Part shown: positions 1 through 12,743 of the stretch, piece after piece
How positions within the stretch are numbered: position 1 is the stretch's first letter
How the letters are laid out: each line of letters opens with the position of its first letter
Assembly: GCA_951213105.1 (NCBI GenBank)
Contig: OX578152.1
Coordinates: 72,300,680 to 72,364,679 of the forward strand
Direction of reading: 5' to 3'
DNA length: 64,000 bases
Source: Amaurobius ferox
Lineage: Eukaryota > Arthropoda > Arachnida > Araneae > Amaurobiidae
Position numbers and translations under genes: made by a program
Notes under the pieces: model-generated
Database searches by the model: none
What the model saw: the letters and a program-made list of their open reading frames with translations, nothing else
What the model was told of the DNA's origin: nothing

Positions 1-796
1 GAAATGGATTCAGCCACAAGTTCCGGAGGTTTGGGGGGGGGGGGGGGGGTACACTGTGGATTTCCATGTCCAGTCTTTTTGCTTGCAGTTCAAAATAATT
101 CCTTAAAACATATATTTCTCAGGACTGGTTATTGATATATCTTAGATGGTGATGCATGTGGATTCCGTATCAATCCGGTTGGGTGGTATTCGGTAAGTAT
201 TTCTGTTCCCGGTTTTAAAAATGTCATTTCCGGTTTTTCCAAAAATTCGTTTGATTGTATGAAATAAGTATGCAAAAGAAAAAAAAAGCCTAACAGTTTC
301 GTCAAAAAGAAAGTGTGCACACATTTGCAATCATAAGATAAATAACTTCATAAATTTGTAATAATATACCTTCGATAATAAATCTTCATAAATTTCTTGT
401 TTAAATTTTAGTTAGATTGACTGTTAGTAGATCAATATCTCCGGTTTTCGGATTGAATTGCGTAGAAAATTTGCTAGTTTATAAACTTCCTGAATTTTAT
501 TCAGCATTAATTAAATGGAATTAACACTTTGGAGTGGTTTCCGCCTTGGACTGGATTTTGAAGGCGTGCTATTTCGTTATATGGTATTGTCAGTAGGTGC
601 ATCTTAACAACAAATACTTTCGAAATAGACATTGCACTGTTATAATAGATTTGAATTCATCAGATCATAAACATACAGCTTTTCGTTAGACGGTCCTCAC
701 CTTAGGGTAGTCACACACAGGAAGAGGTGAAACAGTCAACTACGAATCGTTTTTAAGCAAAAACGTCAGAGACGTTTTGCTTCAGACTTGCATTAC
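1..796. other. AT-rich leader without recognisable gene
   Basis: This stretch has only short chance reading frames. It begins with a run of about 17 G at 33-49, the only base-composition oddity. A short sequence near 760-790 already resembles the satellite monomer that starts just downstream. I see no coding signal, RNA gene or repeat boundary. Confidence 0.5.
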
Positions 797-3700
797 CCTG
801 TCTTACTCATCTTGATTGAGACTGTCTTACTCATATTGCTTCAAGCTGTCTTACTCATATTGCTTCAGACTGTCTTACTCATTTTGCCGTAGGCTGTCTT
901 ACTCCTATTGCTTCAGACTGTCTTACTCATCTTGCTTCAGATTGTCTTACTCATCTTGCTTCAGACTGTCTTACTCACCTTGCTTCAGAGTGTTTTACTC
1001 ATCCTGATTTAAACTGTCTTACTCATCTTGATTCAGACTGTCTTATGCATATTGCTTTGGACTGTCTTACTGATCTTGATTGAGACTGTCTTACTCACAT
1101 TGCTTCAGGCTGTCTTAATTATATTGCTTCAGGCTGTCTTACTCATATTGCTTAAGACTGTCTTACTTATTTTGCTTCAGACTGTCTTACTCATATTGCC
1201 TCAGATGTCTTACTCATCTTGATTCAGGCTGTCTTACTCATCTTGATTCAGACTGTCTTACGCATATTGCTTTAGACTGTCTTACTGATCTTGATTGAGA
1301 CTGTCTTACTCATATTGCTTCAGGCTGTCTTACTCATATTGCTTCAGGCTGTCTTACTCATATATTTTCAGGCTGTCTCAATCATATTGCTTCAGACTGT
1401 CTTACTCATTTTGCTTCAGACTGTCTTACTCATCTTGATTCAAACTGCCTTACGCATATTACTTTAGACTGTCTTATTGATCTTGATTGAGACTGTCTTA
1501 CTCATATTGTTTCAGACTGTCTTACTTATATTGCTTCAGACTGTCTTACTTGTATTGCTTCAGACTGTCTTACTTATTTTGATTCAGACTGTCTTACTCA
1601 TCTTGCTTCAGACTGTCTTACTCATCTTAATTGAGACTGTCTTACGCATATTGCTTTAGACTGTCTTACTGATCTTGATTGAGACTGTTTTACTCATATT
1701 GCTTCAGGCTGTCTTACTCATATTTTTTCAGGCTGTCTTACTCATATTGCTTCAGACTGACTTACTCATTTTGCTTCAGACTGTCTTACCCATCTTGATT
1801 CAAACTGTCTTACGCATATTACTTTAGACTGTCTTATTGATCTTGATTGAGACTGTCTTACTCATATTGTTTCAGACTGTCTTACTTATATTGCTTCAGA
1901 CAGTCTTACTTGTATTGCTTCAGACTGTCTTACTTATTTTGATTCAGACTGTCTTACTCATATTGTTTCAGACTGTCTTACTCATCTTGCTTCAGACTGT
2001 CTTACTCATCTTGATTCAGACTGTCTTACTCATCTTAATTGAGACTGTCTTACGCATATTGCTTTAGACTGTCTTACTGATCTTGATTGAGACTGTTTTA
2101 CTCATATTGCTTCAGGCTGTCTTACTCATATTTTTTCAGGCTGTCTTACTCATATTGCTTCAGACTGACTTACTCATTTTGCTTCAGACTGTCTTACCCA
2201 TCTTGATTCAAACTGCCTTACGCATATTGCTTTAGACTGTCTTACTGATCTTGATTGAGACTGTCTTACTCATATTGCTTCAGGCTGTCTTACTCATATT
2301 TTTTCAGGCTGTCTCAATCATATTGCTTCAGACTGTCTTACTCATTTCGCTTCAGACTGTCTTACTCATCTTGATTCAAACTGCCTTACGCATATTACTT
2401 TAGACTGTCTTATTGATCTTGATTGAGACTGTCTTACTTGTATTGCTTCAGACTGTCTTACTTATTTTGATTCAGACTGTCTTACTCATATTGCTTTAGA
2501 CTGTCTTACTGATCTTGATTGAGACTGTCTTACTCATATTGCTTCAGTCTGTCTTACTCATATTACTTCAGACTGACTTACTCATTTTGCTTCAGACTGT
2601 CTTACCCATCTTGATTCAAACTGTCTTACGCATATTACTTTAGACTGTCTTATTGATCTTGATTGAGACTGTCTTACTCATATTGTTTCAGACTGTCTTA
2701 CTTATATTGCTTCAGACTGTCTTACTTGTATTGCTTCAGACTGTCTTACTTATTTTGATTCAGACTGTCTTACTCATATTGCTTCAGACTGTCTTACTCA
2801 TCTTGCTTCAGACTGTCTTACTCATCTTGATTCAGACTGTCTTACTCATCTTAATTGAGACTGTCTTACGCATATTGCTTTAGACTGTCTTACTGATCTT
2901 GATTGAGACTGTCTTACTCATATTGCTTCAGTCTGTCTTACTCATATTACTTCAGACTGTCTTACTCATCTTGCTTCAGACTGTCTTACTCATCTTGATT
3001 GAGACTGTCTTACGCATATTACTTTAGACTGTCTTATTGATCTTGATTGAGACTGTCTTACTCATATTGTTTCAGGCTGTCTTACTTATATTGCTTCAGA
3101 CTGTCTTACTTGTATTGCTTCAGACTGTCTTACTTATTTTGATTCAGACTGTCTTACTCATCTTGCTTCAGACAGTCTTACTCATCTTAATTGAGACTGT
3201 CTTACGCATATTGCTTTAGACTGTCTTACTGATCTTGATTGAGACTGTTTTACTCATATTGCTTCAGGCTGTCTTACTCATATTTTTTCAGGCTGTCTTA
3301 CTCATATTGCTTCAGACTGACTTACTCATTTTGCTTCAGACTGTCTTACCCATCTTGATTCAAACTGCCTTACGCATATTGCTTTAGACTGTCTTACTGA
3401 TCTTGATTGAGACTGTCTTACTCATATTGCTTCAGGCTGTCTTACTCATATTTTTTCAGGCTGTCTCAATCATATTGCTTCAGACTGTCTTACTCATTTC
3501 GCTTCAGACTGTCTTACTCATCTTGATTCAAACTGCCTTACGCATATTACTTTAGACTGTCTTATTGATCTTGATTGAGACTGTCTTACTTGTATTGCTT
3601 CAGACTGTCTTACTTATTTTGATTCAGACTGTCTTACTCATATTGCTTTAGACTGTCTTACTGATCTTGATTGAGACTGTCTTACTCATATTGCTTCAGT

Positions 3701-5748
3701 CTGTCTTACTCATATTACTTCAGACTGACTTACTCATTTTGCTTCAGACTGTCTTACCCATCTTGATTCAAACTGTCTTACGCATATTACTTTAGACTGT
3801 CTTATTGATCTTGATTGAGACTCTCTTACTCATATTGTTTCAGACTGTCTTACTTATATTGCTTCAGACTGTCTTACTTGTATTGCTTCAGACTGTCTTA
3901 CTTATTTTGATTCAGACTGTCTTACTCATATTGCTTCAGACTGTCTTACTCATCTTGATTCAGACTGTCTTACTCATCTTAATTGAGACTGTCTTACGCA
4001 TATTGCTTTAGACTGTCTTACTGATCTTGATTCAGACTGTCTTACTCATATTGCTTCAGTCTGTCTTACTCATATTACTTCAGACTGTCTTACTCATCTT
4101 GCTTCAGACTGTCTTACTCATCTTGATTGAGACTGTCTTACGCATATTACTTTAGACTGTCTTATTGATCTTGATTGAGACTGTCTTACTCATATTGTTT
4201 CAGACTGTCTTACTTATATTGCTTCAGACTGTCTTACTTGTATTGCTTCAGACTGTCTTACTTATTTTGATTCAGACTGTCTTACTCATATTGCTTCAGA
4301 CTGTCTTACTCATCTTGCTTCAGACTGTCTCACTCATCTTGATTCAGACTGTCTTACTCATCTTAATTGAGACTGTCTTACGCATATTGCTTTAGACTGT
4401 CTTACTGATCTTGATTGAGACTGTCTTACTCATATTGCTTCAGTCTGTCTTACTCATATTACTTCAGACTGTCTTACTCATCTTGCTTCAGACTGTCTTA
4501 CTCATCTTGATTGAGACTGTCTTACGCATATTGCTTTAGACTGTCTTACTGATCTTGATTGAGACTGTCTTACTCATATTGTTTCAGACTGTCTTACTTA
4601 TATTGCTTCAGGCTGTCTTACTCATATTGCTTCAGACTGTCTTACTCATCTTGATTCAGACTGTCTTACTCATATTGCTTCAGACTGTCTTACTCATCTT
4701 GCTTCAGACTGTCTTACTCATCTTGATTCAGACTGTCTTACTCATCTTAATTGAGACTGTCTTACGCATATTGCTTTAGACTGTCTTACTGATCTTGATT
4801 GAGACTGTCTTACTCATATTGCTTCAGTCTGTCTTACTCATATTACTTCAGACTGACTTACTCATTTTGCTTCAGACTGTCTTACCCATCTTGATTCAAA
4901 CTGTCTTACGCATATTACTTTAGACTGTCTTATTGATCTTGATTGAGACTGTCTTACTCATATTGTTTCAGACTGTCTTACTTATATTGCTTCAGACTGT
5001 CTTACTTGTATTGCTTCAGACTGTCTTACTTATTTTGATTCAGACTGTCTTACTCATATTGCTTCAGACTGTCTTACTCATCTTGCTTTAGACTGTCTTA
5101 CTCATCTTGATTCAGACTGTCTTACTCATCTTAATTGAGACTGTCTTACGCATATTGCTTTAGACTGTCTTACTGATCTTGATTGAGACTGTCTCACTCA
5201 TATTGCTTCAGTCTGTCTTACTCATATTACTTCAGACTGTCTTACTCATTTTGCTTCAGACTGTCTTACTCATCTTGATTCAAACTGTCTTACGCATATT
5301 GCTTTAGACTGTCTTACTGATCTTGATTGAGACTGTCTTACTCATATTTCTTCAGACTGTCTTACTCATATTGCTTCAGGCTGTCTTACTCATATTGCAT
5401 CAGACTGTCTTACTCATCTTGATTCAGACTGTCTTACTCATCTTGATTGAAACTGTCTTACGCAGATTGCTTTAGACTGTCTTACTGATCTTGATTGAGA
5501 CTGTTTTACTCATATTGCTTCAGGCTGTCTTACTCATATTGCTTCAGGCTGTCTTGCTCATATTGCTTCAGACTGTCTTACTTCAGACTGTCTTATTCAT
5601 CTTGATTCAGACTGTCTTACTCATCTTGATTGAGACTGCCTTACACATATTGCTTCAGACTGTCTTACTCATTTTGCTTCAGACTGTCTTACTAATATTG
5701 CTTCTGAATATCTTACTCATAGTGCTTCAAACTGTCTGCGATGTATCT
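797..5748 (+). repeat. 24-bp satellite array with higher-order repeats
   Basis: About 5 kb of tandem copies of a 24-bp monomer built from ACTGTCTTACTCAT followed by ATTGCTTCAG, with variants such as TTGATTCAG, TTGATTGAG and TTGCTTTAG. Since 24 is a multiple of three, the plus strand stays open for long stretches and would read TVLLILLQ, LSYSYCFR or CLTHIASD repeats, broken by the TTGCTTTAG and TTGATTGAG variants. The same multi-monomer block recurs at about 1477, 1837, 2653, 3037, 3805 and 4165. The spacings are 360, 384, 768 and 816 bp, all multiples of 24, so there is a higher-order repeat of about 15-16 monomers and a larger one near 1152 bp. I treat the reading frames as a by-product of the period, not as genes. 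Confidence 0.95.
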
Positions 5749-6543
5749 AGATTTTCCTGATGAATTGACTTATCCTGAGGCAATATTGTGAATGATCAAG
5801 AAGTGGCTATTACTATCTGCTATTTTTGTAGAAGAAACGGCCAGTTCGCATGTTTCAGACCCATCCCATTAAGCTAAAAGGGAACCTTCATACCATAGGT
5901 GGTCAATACATTCCTTTCAGAATGATTTAAGCTGGAAATTAGATGCAGACTTGCGTGATTAAAAACAATATCTTTGTTGGCATCTGGTTTCATTTGAAAC
6001 AAACCTTGTTTAATGTCGCACAACTAGACTGGTCATCGGCGATGAATGCGCATGCCGTGCATTTCCTTTCTTCTTGGTTTCACAAGCAAAGTAAGATGCA
6101 ATGCATGTGTAAAGCGAAATGGCTACCACAAGACGTAATTCCAAGTACTTTTGCCGTTTTGTCTCAAACAGCTTCTGACCTGCTTGAGAAGTGCATATCG
6201 ATTGATGTGCGACTACAACAAATCACATGTGACTTATATTGAACGACTCTAACTTCATCTTCGATACAAAATCAGTAATCTTAAGTCGTTGCGTCTCCTC
6301 CTATGCACGGCTAACCTTACTGGCTGGAATAACGCTCGGCGCGATAGATCCTGCGCATACTCACAACGCACAGCCACCATATCGGCAAAAAATAAAACTC
6401 TCACTTTTCTACACAATCCTAATTGAAAATCAAATAGATTGGTCGAGTGTTAAAAAAGCTAATTGAAATTGAAATCACGGTCGTATATTTCGATAACCCT
6501 GCCTTAAAATAATGCAAGAAAAAATATAAATAGATAAAAAAAA
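5749..6543. other. No assignable gene; two short open frames
   Basis: Plus-strand open frames at 5943-6242 (99 codons) and 6239-6466 (75 codons) overlap by four bases. Local composition is less AT-rich than the surroundings (CG-containing stretches near 6030-6060 and 6330-6370). I recognise no domain in either product and see no splice or promoter context, so I list the interval only as possibly once coding. Confidence 0.25.
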
Positions 6544-7454
6544 TCTGATGTGGGGCAACACATGACTTTCCTTATATAATGTAATGAATTTACAACTTTT
6601 ACAGTAAAAAAAATTGGTTTTTCATATAGTAGATACTAATATTATTTCCTAGATATTGAATTTTCGCCAATTGGTCGGCATTTTCATTGATTTAGCGGCA
6701 TTTTTATCCATTTTGCGAGATTTTCGTTAATTTGGCAACATTTCATAAAGTCACCAAGTTGGCGACATTCCACCAAATTCGTCGCCAAAATCTCGCCAAG
6801 CGTTATGGACGAAGAAATAAGTTATTCTTACAGCAGATAAATGACTATTGGTATTGACAAAAGTATTACTCAAAGTATCTTTTTTCATGAATGGAACGAG
6901 CTAGATCCACGAGAATGATGTCACTCAATTTATCGCATGGTATTACATATGAAAAGTGAACATATTTCTCAATATGAAATATTTTTTTTTATTTTATATG
7001 ACTTTTTGATAATTTTTTTGAAAAATGTGCAATATCTCGAGAACGGTTCGTGTTAGCGTTCTAAAATTTATGTCAATCGTTTTCCAATGAAAAATTACAT
7101 AAGGAATGTCTATTTGCGTAACTTTATTAGTGTTTTTCATTTTTTGACGATTTTTTCAAAATTTCATTCGGAAATTTAGGGAGGTTCTGAACATTCGATT
7201 GCGTATAAAAACAACAGACATCCAGTGTTTACTAATTGTGATTTTTGTACCAAATTTGTTTCCAATCGGTCCATTCGTTAGTCAGTTATCGTCTCCACAG
7301 TCTCACTGACACACACACACACACAGACATCACTTCAAAAATGTTTGATTCGTGATCAGGGATGCTTGAAACGTGCTCTCCCGTCGAAAATTCGAATTCG
7401 AATTTTCGACTCCTTCATAATACTTTCCTTATACATTATGTATATAAAGAAAGT
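6544..7454 (+). mobile_element. HINE-like element family 1, copy 1
   Basis: Begins TCTGATGTGG with ACTTTCCTTATATAATG close behind it, and ends in a hairpin in which ACTTTCCTTATA pairs with TATA..GGAAAGT across a CATTATG loop. In between are a block of GCCAA/TTGGC palindromes (about 6660-6800) and a (CA)n tract near 7311-7326. No protein is encoded. A 5' TC start, asymmetric terminal repeats, an internal microsatellite and a 3' stem-loop are the hallmarks of non-autonomous Helentron/HINE (DINE-1-like) elements; that assignment is inference from structure. Confidence 0.7.
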
Positions 7455-8544
7455 AATAAATAAAATAAAATAAATAAATAATAAATGAAATGATCATTTA
7501 GTATTTGTGGAATCCTAACTAATCTTCTCTGACGGCATGAAAATTTACTAGTATTTTACAGTCTTCTACGAATCCTGTTTATTCAGCTTTGAAACAAGTT
7601 AACTTTCTCTCTTGGTCAAGTTCTTGAAGGCTTTTCGTTAATGCACCACATTTCTCTTTCTCTTTCTCTTTATTGAACAAGAAAACTTTCTGATTCTTAC
7701 CGGGCAACAACGATACCTACAGAGTGTATGATTTTTATAGTGTCTTTAATATCTTAGTTATTTAATAGACAGAGAATCAATCAACATTCAGGCAGATACC
7801 TGCAGTTCGAATACCGGTTGTCAGTTATTTTCACAGATGTTGGAATTAGGAAATATCATATTTACTTTGCAATACACGAATCTTTAAAATAAAATTTAAA
7901 GTGGTTTTCAAAAACGTTTTGAATGCAAATTTCAATAAAATATTGCTTTTAATAAATATATATATTTATAACATAAAAACAACTATTTCTCTCCCTCTCT
8001 CTTTATTGACTCTTCGTAATGGTTTTGAAGCATGCTATCCCATGATGGCCATTAGAAAGAGGATTTCCAGTGTACACTCTTCAATTTGCTGCGGCAAATC
8101 AGAAATTGAAACATAAATTCTATGACCATTAAGCTATAAAGTTCTGCGCATTTGGGAGGGGAAAATGTTTTCTTTTATAATAACTAGAAACTGCGGAGAA
8201 TTTATTAGACAACTTATTTTTCGAAATAGTGTGTTGAATATGCATGGGCCTGTTGCCGGAACAATCTCGCCTGTTGCAATGCTACTCAGCCTGGAAAACT
8301 CTGCAAACTAGAATAAATAGAGAATAAATACCATTTAGACTTAATTTTCTTTTGCCCTTGTCAGATTAATATCAGTAGAAACATTAAATTAAGGAATTGT
8401 GCAAGAAACATAAAATGTGTAGGATTAAATTTAAATATGGAAGAAAAATAAGTCATCTTATTTGCTGAATACAGTGTCATTTGGCCAGCTGCAAATCGGT
8501 AGTACGATTAGCGATCGATTCTTAGTGATCGAGAAATTAAAACC
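7455..8544. other. No recognisable feature
   Basis: AT-rich sequence with CT-rich patches (about 7650-7670 and 7990-8010). I see no gene, RNA or element boundary. Confidence 0.4.
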
Positions 8545-8960
8545 TGGAGGTGACATTCTGTAGATGACTGATATCAGGTGACTAGATCGAGATCGGTAAT
8601 TCTTCTTGAAGAATTATTTGCGACCTGCAGTAGATGACTGATGTCAATTGACTAGATCACGAGTAGTGGTTCTTCCCGAAGAATTATTTGCGACTTGCAG
8701 TAGATGACTGATGTCAGTTGACTTGATCGAGATTGATGGTTCTTCCTGAAGAATTATTTGTGCTCGAAAAACTTAATCCAGAGGCTGACTTGCAGTAGAT
8801 GACTGATGTTGCGCAGTAGATGCAATAGAAAACTGATGTTGTGCGGTAGATGCAATAGATGACTGACCAGTTGGAGATGGGTGGTTCTTCTCCCAGAATT
8901 ATCTACACACGAGAAACATCAGGCGAATTGCAGTAGATGCTTGATATCGGTTGGTGGCTC
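8545..8960 (+). repeat. ~70-bp minisatellite
   Basis: The phrase TAGATGACTG recurs at 8561, 8631, 8701 and 8796, with a diverged copy near 8855. Between copies lie GATCGAGAT and TTCTTCCTGAAGAATTATT, the latter containing a TTCTTC..GAAGAA hairpin. The clean period is 70 bp. The fourth interval carries about 25 extra bases and later copies degrade. Function unknown. Confidence 0.8.
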
Positions 8961-9051
8961 GATTATCCGCTGACACAAGGTTTGTTTACAATGAATTCAA
9001 AACTATGATATTGTTTTTGCAATCAGGTAGAAATTAGTATTGGGACATATT

Positions 9052-9412
9052 AAGACCAATCCCCATGGTGATCTTAGAATGGTTTACGCCACTACGAGGA
9101 GAGCGGTAAAGGACGATATCCGCTTACCAGTGAGACAACGGCCATGGGATAAAGAGTCTGCGGAATAATTCACCGGGCAGGGTGAGACCGCCGAAGCTCG
9201 ACCCCAGTCGCCGACGGGTCTGGAAACTGGTCATAAAGGGCCAGCTCCTTTCCGTCAGCTGGAAGCGTCTGCTTCAAGGACCAGAGTCATGTTAGCAACT
9301 CCCCTATCCACAGACTGATTTACCCCATAGGCAAAAGAAGGATCAGCGCTACAAGAAAGCTAAGTTCCATACACCGCCATCTTGTGATGGGTCCCCTGTT
9401 GGTAAAAAACTG
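9052..9412. mobile_element. GC-rich retroposon (SINE-like) with TSD
   Basis: A 361-bp block distinctly richer in GC than its flanks, bounded by near-perfect direct repeats: GTATTGGGACATATT at 9037-9051 and the same with one inserted T at 9413-9428. A 15-16-bp target-site duplication is typical of LINE-mobilised retroposons. It contains no reading frame of note. I could not convince myself of a tRNA A/B box, so the parent RNA and the orientation are unknown. Confidence 0.6.
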
Positions 9413-9428
9413 GTATTGGGATCATATT

Positions 9429-11788
9429 TGTTCTTAAATGGTTAAATAATTACGGATAAATAGTGAATACATAAATTTGAGAACAGACATACCAATCAAA
9501 TGGAATGCTGATTTTTTTTTCTTGTAATCAGAACCCCTTAAATCATCTACACTTCCTTTGTTGGCCGAAAAGTGCTTTAGGCACAAAAATATTACATGTA
9601 CTAAAATTTTCACAAAATAAAAACAACAAGAATTGTGTTCTAAAATTTTCAGCAATATTCAAATTTACTTCCGCTTAAATGTATATAGTACTTCAACTTT
9701 CGAATTTTGATGAATATATACACTATGAGAATCACTAAATAAAAATCTCCCATTTTTTTTTTCAAAGCCTGTTTCCATCTGTAAGACAGTGGGCATTTTT
9801 AAATCAGATTAAATGCTTGAAATGGCATTTGTTACGATAAATTCAAACAATAACAATAAGAAACCTACTGCTTTTCAAGGAGATTGGAGCAAGAAAAACA
9901 ATCAAATTTCCGGCCAATCTTTCAATATATTTTCAAAATTGAATATACAATATAGGGAATTATGTTAGAAACTTTATATGAAGTATTATCCATTGTATAT
10001 GTAATTTTTACTTCCTCGTGCTACTGTATATAGAAAGTTTGAGATTTTGGCGAGTATGTACCTTGAACCTATTTCGAACACTTTTGAAAGATGTCCGTGT
10101 GTGTGCGTCTGTGTGCGTGTGTGTGTGTGTATGTGGATATGATATCCCAAAGGAACGAAAGTTACCGTTCTAAAAATTTATGTGTACACGTAATATATGG
10201 AAACTAGAATTGGATAAAAATGTTTAGTATTTTTCATGATGAGAACTCGAGTTACTCACATTTTACGATTTTCATCGCATTATTTCCTATGTAAAACAAT
10301 GATAATTCCCCGAACAAAGATTGTAATGCATTCTGTATAAGGGAATTGATAATTTAAACTATGTTATGGAAGATAATGGTATCAAATGTCCAGGTATTAA
10401 CACAGTCAAGCCAAATGCATCCTAGGGGTGTCACTAATATGTTGCCATCTTGAAAAAAGAAACTTTTTAAACTTATATGAAATATTTTAAAATAATATAT
10501 ATATATATATTCCATTATAGTGATAAGTTACTTTCTATTTTTATCCTTCGTCTTAGTCTATAGTTACTTATTTGTAACAGATATGCTAGAGATGGGGTGT
10601 TTTTTGTACTTACCATAGTTTATGCATAGTTTTCGATTAAAAATTTCAATTTATATATATATATATATATATCTTCTATTTTATTCCGGTAATGATTTTG
10701 ATATAATTATAACTAAACGTTATGGAATTTAAATTGTATTAGAAAGTCGAATGGAGACTCACAGATATTTATTTAAACCGAATAAGGTCATTATAGGACA
10801 CTAATGTGTGCCATTTTTGAGACACTGAAATTGCATGAAATAAGATTTGAAATTCCCATAAACAGTTTAGTTTTGAATAAGTGAACGTTTAATAAAAAAC
10901 ACTTTTAACAAATAAACGAGCATCACTGTTAATGAGTTATCTCAAGCCGTTCTTAAGATTTTATAACGTTTATTTTTCCTCAGGCAGGGGGATATCTATG
11001 AAACGAATAATTGATTTCCATGAAAGAGTAATGCTTCTTTCAATCGATAATAAAAGAAAGTCTATTGGATTTCTTTGTGACAGCGCTTTTAGAAAGTTCT
11101 AATTTATGTCTTATATTTCCTTTAATAGGGAAATCTATTAATTGTAAAGAAACTCATTTGTTAGAAATATCAGATTTTTTTCTACGATGTTGCACATATC
11201 TCCAAAATAAAATCTTATAAAAAATATTGTCAGTACACTTTACAAGGAAATCTTATCTACCAAAAATAAATAAATTCTAATTATAAAATTAACTATCTGC
11301 TTCAATTAGATTTCCACTTAATGATTTTAAAGCATGTTTTCTCATGATGAATGACGATCATTAGTAAGAAGAACTCGAGAACACTTGCGTCATTATAATG
11401 CAGTAAATAAGATATTGATCACAATTTCGAAGTCAATTATGTTAGAACGCAGTGTCTATTTCGGAGAAATATGCTCATCCCTCTAATTACTCGAAAAACT
11501 TTAGCGGATTTTTTTTTAAAGAGAACTGAGTATTATTACTTTAAAGTCTCTCTCTTTCTCTTTTCCTTTTAACGTATATGTAAGCGTTTCCAAAATTTTA
11601 TTCGTTGGAGCACTGGTGCTTCACAAGATCAAATTAGTGTTCTACGGTAGAAAAAGTCACTAATTAAAGTCATTAACTTATTTAAATTAAATTTTTTATA
11701 TATTTGACTCATAGTTTAAGGATACTTCTCACAGGACATATTTTAAAGAAAACATTTCATCGTTTCTATAGCAAAATTACTGTTTTTT
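9429..11788. other. AT-rich gap with short microsatellites
   Basis: Holds (TG)n around 10095-10130 and short (TA)n tracts at about 10494-10510 and 10653-10672. Sequence near 10008-10150 (start of a cut-down TTCCTC..AGAAAGT hairpin, then (GT)n) may be a truncated, diverged relative of the HINE-like elements. No gene seen. Confidence 0.35.
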
Positions 11789-12743
11789 ACTTTCCTTATA
11801 TACATATAATGTATAAGGAAAGTATTGTGACGGGGTCGAAAATTCGAATTCGAGTTTTCGACGGGAGAGCACGTTTACGTATCCTTGAACACTAATCAGA
11901 CGTTTTTCAGGTGATGTCTGTGTGTGTGTGTGAAAGTATGTGTGTGTGTGTGTGTGAAAGTATGTGCGTGTGCGAAAGTATGTGTGTGTGTGTGAAAGTA
12001 TGGGTGTGTGTGTGTGTGTGTGTGTCAGTAAGCTTATGGAGACGATAACTGAAGAACGAATGGACCGATTCAAATGAAATTTGGTACAAAAATTACAATG
12101 TTCATAACGCCCCTAAATTTTCGAGTGAAATTTTAAAAAAATCATCAAAAAATTGAAATTTTTAATAAAGTCACGCAAATAGACATTTCTTATGTAATTT
12201 TTCCTTAAAAAGTGATTAACATAAACTTTAGAACGCTAGCACGAATTGTTTTCGAGATATTGCACATTTTACAAATAAATTTATCAAAATATCTCATAAA
12301 TTAAAAATAATATTAACTGTTGAGAAACATGTTCACTTCTCATATGTAATATCATGCGATAAATTTGGTAACATCATTCTCGTGGATCTAGCTCGTTCCA
12401 TTTATGAGAAAATATACTTTGAGTAATACTTTTGTATTTGAACGCCAATAATCATTTATCTTCTATAAGAATAATTTATTTCTCCTTCCATAAAGCTTGG
12501 TGATTTTGGCGACGAATTTGACGAAATGTCGCCAACTTGGCGACTTTTTAAATGTTGCCAAATTAATGAAAATCTCGCCAAATGGATAAAAATGACGCTA
12601 AATCAATGAAAATAACGACTAACTGACGAAAGTTCAATATCGTGGAAAGAATATAAGTATCTAAGAATAACTTATTTTTTTTACTGAAAAAGTAGTAAAT
12701 TCATTTCATCATATAAGGAAAGTCATGTGCTGCCCACATTAAA
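11789..12743 (-). mobile_element. HINE-like element family 1, copy 2
   Basis: Reverse-orientation copy. Its 3' hairpin (ACTTTCCTTATA with TATAAGGAAAGT) is at 11789-11823, and the (TG)n tract, here expanded and interrupted, at 11919-12027. The GCCAA/TTGGC block lies at 12500-12590, and the start sequence (GTGGGCAGCACATGACTTTCC in reverse) ends at about 12743. The open frames on this strand over the microsatellite are artefacts of the dinucleotide repeat. Confidence 0.75.

Noticed and set aside
816..5760. Long open frames over the 24-bp array as genes for hydrophobic repeat proteins
   Set aside because: They follow from a period divisible by three, start at arbitrary ATG codons and end in the same monomer variants; no flanking gene structure.
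11777..12089. Thr-His-rich open frames (also at 16444 and 24022)
   Set aside because: Created by the (CA)n/(TG)n microsatellite inside HINE-like copies.
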